Assembly: GCA_020638695.1 (NCBI GenBank)
Contig: JACKIB010000012.1
Location: 62,001 to 126,000, forward strand
Length of the DNA: 64,000 nucleotides
Origin: Planctomycetota bacterium
Lineage (GTDB): Bacteria > Planctomycetota > UBA1135 > UBA2386
Direction of reading: 5' to 3'
Part shown: positions 52,865 to 62,148 of the stretch, in pieces
How positions within the stretch are numbered: position 1 is the stretch's first letter
Layout: each line of letters begins with the position of its first letter
Program-made: the position numbers and the translations under genes
The notes under the pieces: generated by a model
Told to the model about the DNA's origin: nothing
Database searches by the model: none
What the model saw: the letters and a program-made list of their open reading frames with translations, nothing else

Positions 52865-55242
52865 AGCAGCTGCTCGGATTCCTCGCCGGCATCGTGCTCC
52901 TGGTGTGCGCCGGCGTGCTGGCTGCACCGTTCGGCCTGCTGCTGTTCGCCGCCCTGTGCGCCACCGATCTCCTGGTCGCACCGGTTCGTCGGCGAACCGA
53001 AGCTCGGTCCCGCAACACCGATTCGGCCAGCATCCTGATCCTCAACTGGAACGGCAGCGCGTTCCTCGGCCAGCTGCTGCCCTCGCTGCGCCGGGCGATC
53101 GCCAAGCACGGTGGCAACCACCGAGTGGTGGTGGTCGACAACGGCAGCACCGACGACTCGCTGGCGGTACTGCGCCGCGACTTCCCCGAAGTCGAGGTGC
53201 TGGCGTTCCCCGACAACCGCGGCTTCGTGCGCGGCTACAACGACGCGTTCCACAGCGCCACCCACGACATCGTGGTGCTGCTGAACAACGACATGGTCGT
53301 CGACGAGGGCTTCCTCGCTCCGCTGCTCGGCGGCTTCGACGACCCCGACACTTTCGCCGTGTCGTCGCAGGTGTTCCTCGCCGACCCGAAGGCGCGGCGC
53401 GTCGAGACCGGGTTGACCGCGGGCCGGGTCGGTGCGGGCCTGCTCAAGCTGCGTCACGACGACTTCGGCCCGCACGTCACCGGCCTGATCCCCGTGCTGT
53501 GGGCCGGCGGTGGCTCGTCGGCGTTCGACCGCCGCCGACTGCTGGAGCTCGGCGGATTCGACCGCCTCTACGACCCGTTCTACTTCGAGGACACCGGTCT
53601 GTCGTTCGAGGCGTGGAAGCGCGGTTGGAACGTGCTGCTGGCACCCGAGTCCAAGGTCACCCACCACCACCAAGGTAGCTCGTCGCGGCTGCACCGCGGC
53701 TACGTGGCGCGGATCAAGCGACGCAACCAGCACCTGTTCTCGTGGCGCCACCTGACCGACGCCGGTCACACCGCATCCACGACCCTGTTGCTGCCGCTCA
53801 ACCTGGTGCGCTTGGCACTGCAGAATCGCGGCGCAGCCCTCGGCACCCGCGCGCTACTGGAGATCCGCGCGATGGGCGCCGTCGTGCCGCGCCTGCCCGC
53901 CCTGCTCGCCGCACGGCTGCGGAATGCGCGCCACGCCGTGCGCCGCGACGCCGAAGTGTTCGCCCTCGCGCACAGCCGCCACCGCTACGAGCGCTGCAGA
54001 CCGGCGCGCTCCGATCTCGCGGCGTCCCCACCGCGACTCGACCTGTTGATGTGCATCGCCCGCGTCCCGCGGCACGGCATCGACGGGTCGTGGGGTCCCC
54101 TCGAGCAGATCCGCCAGTTGGCGCAGCGCCACCGCATCACCGTGTTCACCCTGGTCGATCGTCCCGACGACGCGCCGCACATCGAAGCGTTGCGGCACAT
54201 CGTGCACCGGGTCGAGGCCCACGCAATCGAACGCGAACCCGGGGAGCTCGACCTCCACCACCGCATTCCGGTGCGCCTGCGGCAGATCTACACCGCACCG
54301 GCGCTGCGGCAGAAGCTGCGCGCGCTACTGCACACCGAGCGGTTCGACGTGCTGCAGGTCGACTACGTCGAGATGGCGGCCGCGCTCGACGGCATGGTCG
54401 CCGGGCTGCGCAGCGTCCACGTGGTGCACGAGCCGTTGCTGCTCGCCGAGCCGCGGCGCCGGGTGCACGGCTTGGTGCCGGTGGCCCTGCGTTGGCTGCG
54501 CAGCTGCCAGGCGGTGAACTACGAGTGCCGCCTCTACCCGCAGTTCGCCCACATCGTCACGCTGACCCAGGCGGATGCCGACGCCTTGCACCGGTTCATG
54601 CCGCGGCTGCCAATCACGGTCAACCCGACCGGTGTCAACTTGCGTGGGCTGACCCCGTGCGAACCCTCGTCGGGCACCACGCTGTTGTCGGTTTGCTCGT
54701 TCCGCCACGCGCCCAACGTCGATGCGGTGCTGTGGTTCGTGCAGCACGTACTGCCACTGGTCCGCGCCCAGGTGCCGGAAGTGCGCCTGCGGCTCGCCGG
54801 CGCGGACGCGCCCCACAGCGTCCAAGCGCTGGCGCGCGATCCGGCGATCGAGTTGCTCGGCTTCGTGCAGGACCTGCGCGTGGAGTACGCCGCCTGCGCG
54901 CTGGCGCTCGCGCCGCTGCGCGAGGGCGGCGGGCTGCGGGTGAAGGTGCTGGAGGCGCTGGCGCACCGCCGCACGGTGGTCGCGACCCCGGTGGGAATCG
55001 CCGGGATCGCGGTACGCGACGGCGTCGAGGCGCGGGTGGCTGCCGACGCGGAGGCGTTCGCCGGCGCGGTGGTCGCGCTGCTGCGTGACCCAGGGAAGCG
55101 ACGGGAGATGGAACGCGCGGGGCGCGCGCTGGTCGAGCGGGAGTACTCGATCGAGCGGATGGCGACGCGCAGTGAAGAGGTGTTCGACGAATTGTTGGCG
55201 CGCGACGCGATCCGGCAGCCGGATGGCCCGAACGATTCTTGA
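52861..55242 (+). CDS. Bifunctional glycosyltransferase, GT2-GT4 fusion
   Basis: 793 residues if the CTG at 52861, overlapping the previous stop by CTGA, is the start; the next usable start is GTG at 52894, which would trim the N-terminal membrane segment LLGFLAGIVLLVCAGVLAAP. Residues 58-330 are a GT2 domain: SILILNWNGSAFLGQLLPSL, VVVVDNGSTDDSL, VVLLNNDMVVDEG (DxD-like) and FYFEDTGLSFEAW. From about residue 395 a GT-B domain begins (LDLLMCIARVPRHGIDGSWG) and ends with LAPLREGGGLRVKVLEALAH, RTVVATPVGIAGI. Two transferases in one chain suggest consecutive sugar additions. Confidence 0.85.
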   Translation: MKQLLGFLAGIVLLVCAGVLAAPFGLLLFAALCATDLLVAPVRRRTEARSRNTDSASILILNWNGSAFLGQLLPSLRRAIAKHGGNHRVVVVDNGSTDDSLAVLRRDFPEVEVLAFPDNRGFVRGYNDAFHSATHDIVVLLNNDMVVDEGFLAPLLGGFDDPDTFAVSSQVFLADPKARRVETGLTAGRVGAGLLKLRHDDFGPHVTGLIPVLWAGGGSSAFDRRRLLELGGFDRLYDPFYFEDTGLSFEAWKRGWNVLLAPESKVTHHHQGSSSRLHRGYVARIKRRNQHLFSWRHLTDAGHTASTTLLLPLNLVRLALQNRGAALGTRALLEIRAMGAVVPRLPALLAARLRNARHAVRRDAEVFALAHSRHRYERCRPARSDLAASPPRLDLLMCIARVPRHGIDGSWGPLEQIRQLAQRHRITVFTLVDRPDDAPHIEALRHIVHRVEAHAIEREPGELDLHHRIPVRLRQIYTAPALRQKLRALLHTERFDVLQVDYVEMAAALDGMVAGLRSVHVVHEPLLLAEPRRRVHGLVPVALRWLRSCQAVNYECRLYPQFAHIVTLTQADADALHRFMPRLPITVNPTGVNLRGLTPCEPSSGTTLLSVCSFRHAPNVDAVLWFVQHVLPLVRAQVPEVRLRLAGADAPHSVQALARDPAIELLGFVQDLRVEYAACALALAPLREGGGLRVKVLEALAHRRTVVATPVGIAGIAVRDGVEARVAADAEAFAGAVVALLRDPGKRREMERAGRALVEREYSIERMATRSEEVFDELLARDAIRQPDGPNDS

Positions 55243-55293
55243 GCGAGCTGCTGCGATCGCGCACGCCCGAGCGCGGCGCACCGACCTCTCCGA

Positions 55294-56565
55294 TCAGTTC
55301 TTCTTGCGCACTGGACGGATGATCTCCGTCCGCCACCGCTTCGGATCCTGTTCGAGGCCCGGATCGGTCCAGTAGATCTCGCGCAGTGGGCCGAGAGCTT
55401 CGAGGCCCTGCGCGGCGATCCAAGCCTGCAATCGACCGTGGGACGTCGCGAGATCGTGGTAGGGACCTACGTGCCAGGTGACGGCAGCCTTGCCAGCGGG
55501 CAGCACCACGGCCTTGATCACCCCTTCGCCTTCGACCCTCTTCGGCACGGGGAAGCCCGCTTCGAGTTCCACCTCCTTCCCGAACGAATGGTACAAGCTG
55601 AACGGTGCACCATCGGGCGTGACCCCCTTCTTGGCCAGGTAGCCCATGACCTGCGGCAGGATCCGCGCAAACGTGAGGCTGATCTCGGCCGGCTTCACCT
55701 TCACCCGGACCGTCAGCGCATGGCGCTCGCGCAGCTCGGCGATCCGGATCACCGGCGGTGTCACACCAGCGGTGCCCTTCGCCGCTGCGTTCGCGGCCCG
55801 TTGCTTCGCCTCAACGCGCGCGTCTGCGTCCATCCGGATCCGCTTGTCGGCAGCGACCGCGCCCTTGGCGACCGCCGCGACCTTCAGCCGCAGCTCCAGG
55901 TGGCCCTCGCGCAGCGTGCATGAGCGCGGCAGCAGTCGCCCTTCGAACGGCTGCCAGTCCGCGAGCATGACCGTCCAGACCGTGTCGCTGCCGAGCCCGT
56001 TGGTCGTGTGCAGCGCGCATCCCGACGGCAGCCCCGAGTTCGCGTCCACCCACCACAGATCGGGCTCGGACTCGCCGTGACGCATGCGGAGCTCGAACGC
56101 GTCGTGACCGTCGACCCGACGCCGCCGCACGGTCTTCATGTCCGAGTATGCGCCCTTCCACGCGACCGTGCCGCACACGAATCCCGTGAGGAGCGAGTCG
56201 ACGCGATCTGCGCGACCGCGCCGGAACGAACTGCCCTCGATGGGACCTCGGTGCCAGGCGTCCTTGCCGTCGTTCCCCCACTCGAACGTCCCGGAACCCG
56301 GTAGCTCGATCCGCAGCAGCCGCCCTGCCGGGGAGACGAGTTGCACGAAGGTGCCGCGGGCGAACGGTAGGGACTGGCGCGAAGTCCGCCACAGCGCCAC
56401 CACGGTTCCCTCGCACTGCACGCGCACATGCGGCGCACCGCCGAGCTTCCGCGCTGCCGCGGCGAGCAGTTCCGTCGCAGCGGGCAGCCTATCGGCGGGC
56501 ACCTGGCCGCAGAGCCCACCGGCGAGGGTCGCCGCAAGAGCGGTCGCCAAACCCGTGCGAGTCAC
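55294..56565 (-). CDS. Secreted LolA-like domain fused to a GyrI-like domain
   Basis: 423 residues from the GTG at 56565, which opens a signal peptide (GLATALAATLAGGLCGQ). Residues of about 25-270 resemble LolA/DUF2092-type lipoprotein carriers: LVSPAGRLLRIELPGSG, WGNDGKDAWHRGP, LWWVDANSGLPSGCALHTTN. Residues 285-420 match the GyrI-like effector-binding domain: EISLTFARILPQVMGYLAKK, GPYHDLATSHGRLQAWIAAQ and YWTDPGLEQDPKRWRTEI. That domain usually works in the cytoplasm as regulator or hydrolase, so an exported copy is unusual. A longer frame starts further upstream, but its extra residues look non-coding. Confidence 0.72.
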   Translation of the reverse strand: MTRTGLATALAATLAGGLCGQVPADRLPAATELLAAAARKLGGAPHVRVQCEGTVVALWRTSRQSLPFARGTFVQLVSPAGRLLRIELPGSGTFEWGNDGKDAWHRGPIEGSSFRRGRADRVDSLLTGFVCGTVAWKGAYSDMKTVRRRRVDGHDAFELRMRHGESEPDLWWVDANSGLPSGCALHTTNGLGSDTVWTVMLADWQPFEGRLLPRSCTLREGHLELRLKVAAVAKGAVAADKRIRMDADARVEAKQRAANAAAKGTAGVTPPVIRIAELRERHALTVRVKVKPAEISLTFARILPQVMGYLAKKGVTPDGAPFSLYHSFGKEVELEAGFPVPKRVEGEGVIKAVVLPAGKAAVTWHVGPYHDLATSHGRLQAWIAAQGLEALGPLREIYWTDPGLEQDPKRWRTEIIRPVRKKN

Positions 56566-56918
56566 CAGGGGGGTGTGTCCGAACCTCGCTGCACGAGTCG
56601 TCGAGTGATGCGGTTCGCTCGCAGGGAGCTGCGACGACACGGCCTGTTGGTGGACGAGCTGAGGAGCTGCAATGCCGCGAGCGGGACGTGGGACCGGCGG
56701 CGGCAGGTGTGACGAACTTCGGAGGCACCCCACCAGCGGTCTGACGCGGCATCGCCGCGTCCGGGAAGGCGAAAGACTGAAGGTCTTCTTCATGATCGAT
56801 CGGATCGGGACGTGGTTGCGGCGACCGCCAACACGGCGGCGCACCCTCGCCGATACGCGAGCTGCCCGAGAGTTCGTACGGATCCGTCGACAGGACCCGT
56901 AGAAGCCGCTGCCCTATC
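56566..56918. other. Divergent intergenic region
   Basis: 353 bases between the GyrI-like gene (minus) and the sigma factor gene (plus). It should hold both promoters, but no clear hexamer pair is seen. GATCGATC at 56791-56798 is a small palindrome. Confidence 0.4.
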
Positions 56919-57722
56919 ATGCCCGAACCGGCCACGATGACCGACCCGACGAACACCCGCCCCGTCGCGCCGACCCGCACCGCGTTCCCGACCACACTGT
57001 GGAGCCGCGTTCGAGAGGTCGGCCGCCCCCCGCACGGTCCCGCGGAAACCGTGGACTCCGAGCGGCGCACCGCGCAGGAAGCGTTGTTCGCCGCCTACTG
57101 GCCGCCGGTGTACGGCTACATCCGACGCAAGCTCGCAGCGGACCACCAACGCGCGGCCGACCTGACCCAGGATTTCTTCGTGCACGTGCTCGAAAGCGAG
57201 CTCCTCGCCAAGGCCACCCCCGCGAGAGGTCGCTTCCGGACGTTCCTCAAGAGCTGCCTCGAGCACCACCTGATCGATGACCACCGCCGCATGACGGCGC
57301 GCAAGCGTGGCGGGCACCTGCATCGAATCAGCGACGACGACGCGATGCGCATCGCCGAGGACCGAGGACTCGCCGAGCTGCTCGCTGAGCCGAGCACTGG
57401 CCCCGCCGATGTGCTCGACGAACTGTGGCGACGGCAGCTCGTCGAAGGCGCTCTCGCCCAAGTCGAGCAGGAGCTGCGTGCCGAGGGACGCGACGTGTGC
57501 TGGAGCGTGTTCGCTGCCTACTTCCTCGATGACGCGAGCACGGACTACGCTGCGCTCGCCGCACGCTACGGCGTGAAGCCCCACGATGTGTCCAACCATC
57601 TGCGGCGCGCCAAACAGCGCTACCGCGCCCGGCTCGAGAGCATGGTGATGGAGACCGTGCACGATGCGGGACAGCTCGAGGAGGAACTCGCTTGGCTGTT
57701 CGGTCGGGAATCCAACCGATGA
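56919..57722 (+). CDS. ECF-type RNA polymerase sigma factor
   Basis: 267 residues. Sigma region 2 reads LFAAYWPPVYGYIRRKL and AADLTQDFFVHVLES; region 4 near the C-terminus reads DYAALAARYGVKPHDVSNHL with the recognition helix RRAKQRYRARLE. The build, with ARGRFRTFLKSCLEHHLIDD between them, is that of the large planctomycete ECF groups. No anti-sigma gene follows. Instead the Ser/Thr kinase gene starts within its stop codon (ATGA), so the kinase is likely to control the sigma factor. A second ATG at 56937 is possible. Confidence 0.9.
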   Translation: MPEPATMTDPTNTRPVAPTRTAFPTTLWSRVREVGRPPHGPAETVDSERRTAQEALFAAYWPPVYGYIRRKLAADHQRAADLTQDFFVHVLESELLAKATPARGRFRTFLKSCLEHHLIDDHRRMTARKRGGHLHRISDDDAMRIAEDRGLAELLAEPSTGPADVLDELWRRQLVEGALAQVEQELRAEGRDVCWSVFAAYFLDDASTDYAALAARYGVKPHDVSNHLRRAKQRYRARLESMVMETVHDAGQLEEELAWLFGRESNR

Positions 57723-60022
57723 GCAACCACTACCGACTCGATCGGGCCGATGTGCGTCGACTGCTCGACGCAGCGTCCGAACCGATGACCAGCGCGCCGA
57801 CGACGGGGCCGAGATGGCAGACCAGTGCAGGGGAGTCGTCACCGATCGCGCCGCCGCCCGGCGTCGACCTGGGGCCCTTCGAACTCCTGCGCGAGCTCGG
57901 ACGCGGCGCCATGGGCATCGTCTACGAAGCGCGCGATGCCCGACTCGGTCGACGAGTCGCACTCAAGTTGTTGGGCCCCCGGCTCGCGTATGCGAACTCC
58001 GCGGTCTCGCGCGAACGGTTCCTGCGCGAAGCCCAGGCCGCAGCGCGGCTCAGCCACCCAAACATCGCCGCAGTGCACGAGGCGACGGGTGACTACATCG
58101 CGATGCAGCTCATCGACGGCCCCAACCTCGACGGTTGGCTGAGCGAACGCCCACGGGACGTGCGCTCGATCGTGACCCTGCTCCGGGACGCGGCGCGGGC
58201 GGTGCACCACGCCCACCAGCAGGGCGTCGTGCACCGCGACCTCAAGCCATCGAATCTCCTGGTCAGTCGGCTCGCGACCGCGTGCACGGTCGCCGAGGAG
58301 TGCGTCTACGTCACAGACTTCGGGCTCGCCAAGCTCGATGCACTGGATTCGTCACTCTCGGCATCTGGCGACGTGCTCGGCACTCCAGGGTTCATGGCCC
58401 CCGAGCAGGCGAACGCCGGTGCCAAGGTGGACGAGCGTACTGACGTCTACGGACTCGGCGCGACGCTCTACGCGTGCCTGTCCGGCCGTCCGCCGCTGGT
58501 CGCTGACGACCTCGTGTCTGCACTGCGACGGATCGGCGAGGAGGAGCCGCCACCGCTGCGCAAGCTGTGCCGCGGCCAGGTCGACGAAGATCTGCAGACG
58601 ATCGTCCATGCGTGCCTGCACAAGGAGGCGGCGCGGCGGTACCCGACTGCGGGGAGCCTCGCCGACGATCTCGATCACTGGCTCGATGGAGCGGCGATCG
58701 ACGCGCGACCGCCGAGGCTTCGCCATCGGTTGGGCAGATTCCTGCAGCGGCGGAGATCCACCATCCGCGTCGGCGCGACTGTCGCCGGGCTCGCGGTGCT
58801 GGTCCTGGGCTGGGTCGTTGTGCAGGCCGAAATCGCGCGCCGGACCGAGCGACGGGTCGGTGACGCCGCGGTGGCACTCACCAACCGCGTGGAAAACCTG
58901 CTCGCGGACGCAGAAGACCTGTTCCGTTCCGGTGCGTTCCAAGCGCGCCGCCTGCGACTCGAAAGGTCCGAAGCGATGTGTCGCGAGTTCCTGGCCCAGT
59001 ACGACATGCCACGCCCTCACCACCTGCTGGCGCGCGTACTCCGACAGGGCGAGCGCTATGCCGAGGCCCTGGCCGAGCTCGACACCGCACTGAGCGATGC
59101 ACCGGAGCTGATCGAGGCACGCTTCGAGCGCGGCCTACTGCTCGCCGAGTTCGTCGGTCGATCGCCATTCCACGGCGGCCCGGACAAGTCGCTTCTGCCG
59201 CACTACCGAGCCCAGGCAGTCGCCGACCTGCGGGTCGTGGAAGAGCCCGGTTTCACGCGCCGATACGCGTTCCGACAACGCGATGTGCTGTTCGGCAAGG
59301 CCGAGCTCGCGCGTCTGCGCGGCGATCCCATGAAATCACGCGAGTTCCTCCTGGCGATCGCCAACGACCTCGATCCCACGCACCTGCCATCGATCCTCTG
59401 TCTCGCGAACCTCGCGTTCGAGACCGGCAACACCGAAGAAGCACGCGTGTGGTCGGCGCGCAGCATCGACCTGTTCCGCGGTGCCGCCCCGGCATATCGA
59501 GCGGGCGGAGTAGCGATGTCGGTTCCCACAGCGCTGGAATCCGGGATCCCCGTGTTCAACCACGCGGACGTGGTCGCGGGCCGCGTCCCACCGGCGCGGG
59601 TCCTGCTGCGCGGAACGGTGCGGCTGCAGAGCGGCGACTTCGACGGCGCGCGCGAGGACTTCGAGTGGGTCTCTGGACGCGAGTGCGAGCAGCGCGCGCG
59701 GGCATTCGAGGGGCTGGGCCGCACGCACCTCGAGCTCGGCCGGATACATGCCGAACAGACACAAACGGTGAACGCTGTCGCCGAGTGGGCGGCCGCACTC
59801 GATGCGTTCGAACGAGCGATCGCACTCGACGCCGAACTCGGCTGGGCACTCCTCGGACGCGGCGAAGTGCGACTGCTGCAGGCAGGGCACCTGCGCGCCG
59901 CGGGATTCCCCACGGAGGCCGTCCGGACCGAAGGGGAAGGACGCGCCGACTTGCGCCGGGCCGCGGGGCTCGGTCCGACTGCAGTCGCAAGCCAAGCGGA
60001 GCGACTCCTTCGCCCGCGTTGA
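57719..60022 (+). CDS. Membrane Ser/Thr protein kinase with TPR-like sensor
   Basis: 767 residues, start overlapping the sigma factor stop by four bases. Kinase domain residues 53-325: glycine loop LGRGAMGIVYEA, Lys83 in VALKLL, HRDLKPSNLL with catalytic Asp174, and DFGLAK at 200-205. After a juxtamembrane basic stretch a single transmembrane helix (about 351-369) leads to an extracytoplasmic part of 390 residues made of TPR-like helical pairs, such as YAEALAELDTALSDAPELIE and AALDAFERAIALDAELGWAL. It probably senses an envelope protein and phosphorylates the co-encoded sigma factor, an inference from the gene pair. Confidence 0.92.
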   Translation: MSNHYRLDRADVRRLLDAASEPMTSAPTTGPRWQTSAGESSPIAPPPGVDLGPFELLRELGRGAMGIVYEARDARLGRRVALKLLGPRLAYANSAVSRERFLREAQAAARLSHPNIAAVHEATGDYIAMQLIDGPNLDGWLSERPRDVRSIVTLLRDAARAVHHAHQQGVVHRDLKPSNLLVSRLATACTVAEECVYVTDFGLAKLDALDSSLSASGDVLGTPGFMAPEQANAGAKVDERTDVYGLGATLYACLSGRPPLVADDLVSALRRIGEEEPPPLRKLCRGQVDEDLQTIVHACLHKEAARRYPTAGSLADDLDHWLDGAAIDARPPRLRHRLGRFLQRRRSTIRVGATVAGLAVLVLGWVVVQAEIARRTERRVGDAAVALTNRVENLLADAEDLFRSGAFQARRLRLERSEAMCREFLAQYDMPRPHHLLARVLRQGERYAEALAELDTALSDAPELIEARFERGLLLAEFVGRSPFHGGPDKSLLPHYRAQAVADLRVVEEPGFTRRYAFRQRDVLFGKAELARLRGDPMKSREFLLAIANDLDPTHLPSILCLANLAFETGNTEEARVWSARSIDLFRGAAPAYRAGGVAMSVPTALESGIPVFNHADVVAGRVPPARVLLRGTVRLQSGDFDGAREDFEWVSGRECEQRARAFEGLGRTHLELGRIHAEQTQTVNAVAEWAAALDAFERAIALDAELGWALLGRGEVRLLQAGHLRAAGFPTEAVRTEGEGRADLRRAAGLGPTAVASQAERLLRPR

Positions 60023-60068
60023 GGGTGGCGCGGGCGAGGCTGACGCCGGGCAGACGCTCAGCGAGCTG

Positions 60069-60629
60069 TCACCGAAGTTCGATCCGAATCCGACGCCACG
60101 TGCATTCCACCGCCATCCACACCACCCCGACCAGCAGCCCCACGGTCTTGCGGTAGGCCGCGACCACGAATGGCGCGGGAGTTCCGGGCGGCATTCCCGC
60201 GACCGCGCCGCTGCGGTGCTTGCGTCGATACAACCAATGCCGCACGAGCACCCACGGCCGCAGCGAGGACCAGACGAACGCGCCGCGTTCGGTGCGCACC
60301 ACACGCCGCCGCGCGCGCGCGAGAAACCATAGGCAACGGTTCGGCCAGTAGCTCCAATGGCCGAAATCGAGCACGTAGGCGACGTCGTACAACGGCTGGC
60401 GCAAGCCACGCAGGAACGCCCGCTTGTTGCCGTGTGGCTTGTCGGATTCGACCGCGCACCCAGCCAGAGTGCCTTCGAGCTCTTTCTGGCAGGCCTCGCG
60501 CAGGTAGACGGTGGCGCGCGCGCCGGGGTGCTCGGCGAGGATCGCACCGAGCTCGCGCCGCGCGACGTCCGGCGGGGCGCCGAGGAACACGGCGATGCGC
60601 GAGTCGGCGGCGGGGTGAGCGGGTTCCAT
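60069..60629 (-). CDS. Hypothetical protein with a C-terminal membrane segment
   Basis: 186 residues. The first 90 look like a small Rossmann-type domain (SRIAVFLGAPPDVARRELGA, RATVYLREACQKEL, VAYVLDFGHWSYWPNRCLWF), a little like the N-terminal part of GT9-type glycosyltransferases, which I cannot confirm. The C-terminus has a hydrophobic segment (FVVAAYRKTVGLLVGVVWMA) and ends basic. It lies downstream of the gingipain-like gene on the same strand, 50 bases away, and may be co-transcribed. Confidence 0.65.
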   Translation of the reverse strand: MEPAHPAADSRIAVFLGAPPDVARRELGAILAEHPGARATVYLREACQKELEGTLAGCAVESDKPHGNKRAFLRGLRQPLYDVAYVLDFGHWSYWPNRCLWFLARARRRVVRTERGAFVWSSLRPWVLVRHWLYRRKHRSGAVAGMPPGTPAPFVVAAYRKTVGLLVGVVWMAVECTWRRIRIELR

Positions 60630-60679
60630 CTCGAAGGCGCAGGGTGCGGACCCAGGATAGCGGGCAGCGTCCCGGACGG

Positions 60680-62035
60680 TCAGCGGTCACCGCGCTGCAA
60701 GTACGGCATTTGCAGCGAGGGGTCGCCATACAGCGTCATTCCCAGCAAGTTCTGCCCCACCGTGGCGGCCATCGACGGGATGACCCAGTACCACAAACTG
60801 GTCCGCGCGTCGGCGAAGTAGCTCTCGCGCGCAGCCCGCAACCCGACGCCGAGCGGCAGTTCCGCGGCGATCAACGACGCGACGTCCACCTCGGCACGGA
60901 TCGCGGCACCCAAGGGCAACGGCGCGGTGGCCACCGTCGAGCCGACCGCGGCGCAGATGAAATCGTGGGCGAACAGGTACAGCAGCAGCGGTGAATTGGG
61001 CACGCCACCGGAGCAGGCGATGTTCACCAGCACCGCGGGTCGCTCCGGCGGAGTTCGGGAGCGGCCATCTCGCCCGCGGCGCAGCCAGGAGTCGATCGGC
61101 AGCAGATAGCTGCCGACCGACGCCGACGTGCCGTGCGAGTTGAGGTAGACGACGTCCGGCGCCAGGTACTGCCAGTGGGTCAGGAACAGCTTCGCCTCCG
61201 GGTCCTTCACCCGGTCGAGCAACGCCACCGGAATTGCGAGCGGAGGTACGCCGTCGCCACGCCGACGGTTGGCGCGGGCGGTCGCCACCCCGTGCGCCGC
61301 GTGGATCGAGTCCGGTGCGTCGAGGCCGAGCTCGACATCGCACGGCCAGTCGTTCGCGTAGCTCACGGTCCGCCAACCGGCCTCGACGAAACGCGCGCGC
61401 GCCGAAGACATCACCAGGCTGGTGTCCCACCACACCGCGAAGCGTTCGCCGCCGACCAGGACCAACGGCGTGCCGCGTGGCCGGGCGAGCCGTGTGCCAC
61501 TGTTCAGCGCCTTGTCGAGCACACTCTCGCTGGAGTACGGGACCCGCCCGAGCACCCACGGAAACCCCGGCTCGAACGCGCGACGCCACACCCGGGTGGG
61601 CAGCGGCGACGGCGCGTCATCCAGCAGGTACGGCACATCGGACCGCACCGCTTCGCTACCCCCGTCGAGCTGCCACGGCCCCATCGGCAACTCCCGGTGC
61701 GTGGCCACGAACAGCACGTAGGCGTGTCGACCGGGTGGCGGGCGGAGTGCGGCGAGCCGCGGCCGAAGCTCGCGGGCGCAGCGATCGCGATCCCGGCTCG
61801 GGGTGAAGGTCAGCAGCTCCACGCGGAAGCCCTCGCCCTCCTTGCGCGCCACGAAGCGCTGCACCGCGGGGCTCCGCACGCGTTCGTGCGGCAGGACCAC
61901 CACGTAGCGGTCGGGACGGATGCGGCGGCACCTGTCGAGGTAGGGGTCGAGTTCGTGGCAGCTGGCGAGTCCCCAGAGCGCACACCAGATGACGAGCGAG
62001 CAACGGCGAAGCAGGACGGGGGCGGCCGGGATCAC
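60680..62035 (-). CDS. Gingipain-like (clan CD, C25-type) lipoprotein
   Basis: 451 residues. The N-terminus, LVIWCALWGLASC, ends in the lipobox LASC, so it is probably anchored in the outer membrane or periplasm. The catalytic pair of clan CD peptidases is visible: His301 in VYLNSHGTSASVG and Cys341 in VLVNIACSGG, 40 residues apart and in the order His-Cys as in gingipains and caspases. HAYVLFVATHRELPMGPWQL and LVGGERFAVWWDTSLVM are further core strands. The substrate is unknown. No adhesin or sorting domain is attached, unlike true gingipains. Confidence 0.75.
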   Translation of the reverse strand: MIPAAPVLLRRCSLVIWCALWGLASCHELDPYLDRCRRIRPDRYVVVLPHERVRSPAVQRFVARKEGEGFRVELLTFTPSRDRDRCARELRPRLAALRPPPGRHAYVLFVATHRELPMGPWQLDGGSEAVRSDVPYLLDDAPSPLPTRVWRRAFEPGFPWVLGRVPYSSESVLDKALNSGTRLARPRGTPLVLVGGERFAVWWDTSLVMSSARARFVEAGWRTVSYANDWPCDVELGLDAPDSIHAAHGVATARANRRRGDGVPPLAIPVALLDRVKDPEAKLFLTHWQYLAPDVVYLNSHGTSASVGSYLLPIDSWLRRGRDGRSRTPPERPAVLVNIACSGGVPNSPLLLYLFAHDFICAAVGSTVATAPLPLGAAIRAEVDVASLIAAELPLGVGLRAARESYFADARTSLWYWVIPSMAATVGQNLLGMTLYGDPSLQMPYLQRGDR

Positions 62036-62148
62036 GGGTTCATCGTGCGGCCCGCGCGGTTCGCGCGCCAGGTTCGACCGGCGGCTCGCCCGGACTATTC
62101 GTACACGACGTTGTGCTCACTCGATCACGATCGGTCGCGACGATCTCT

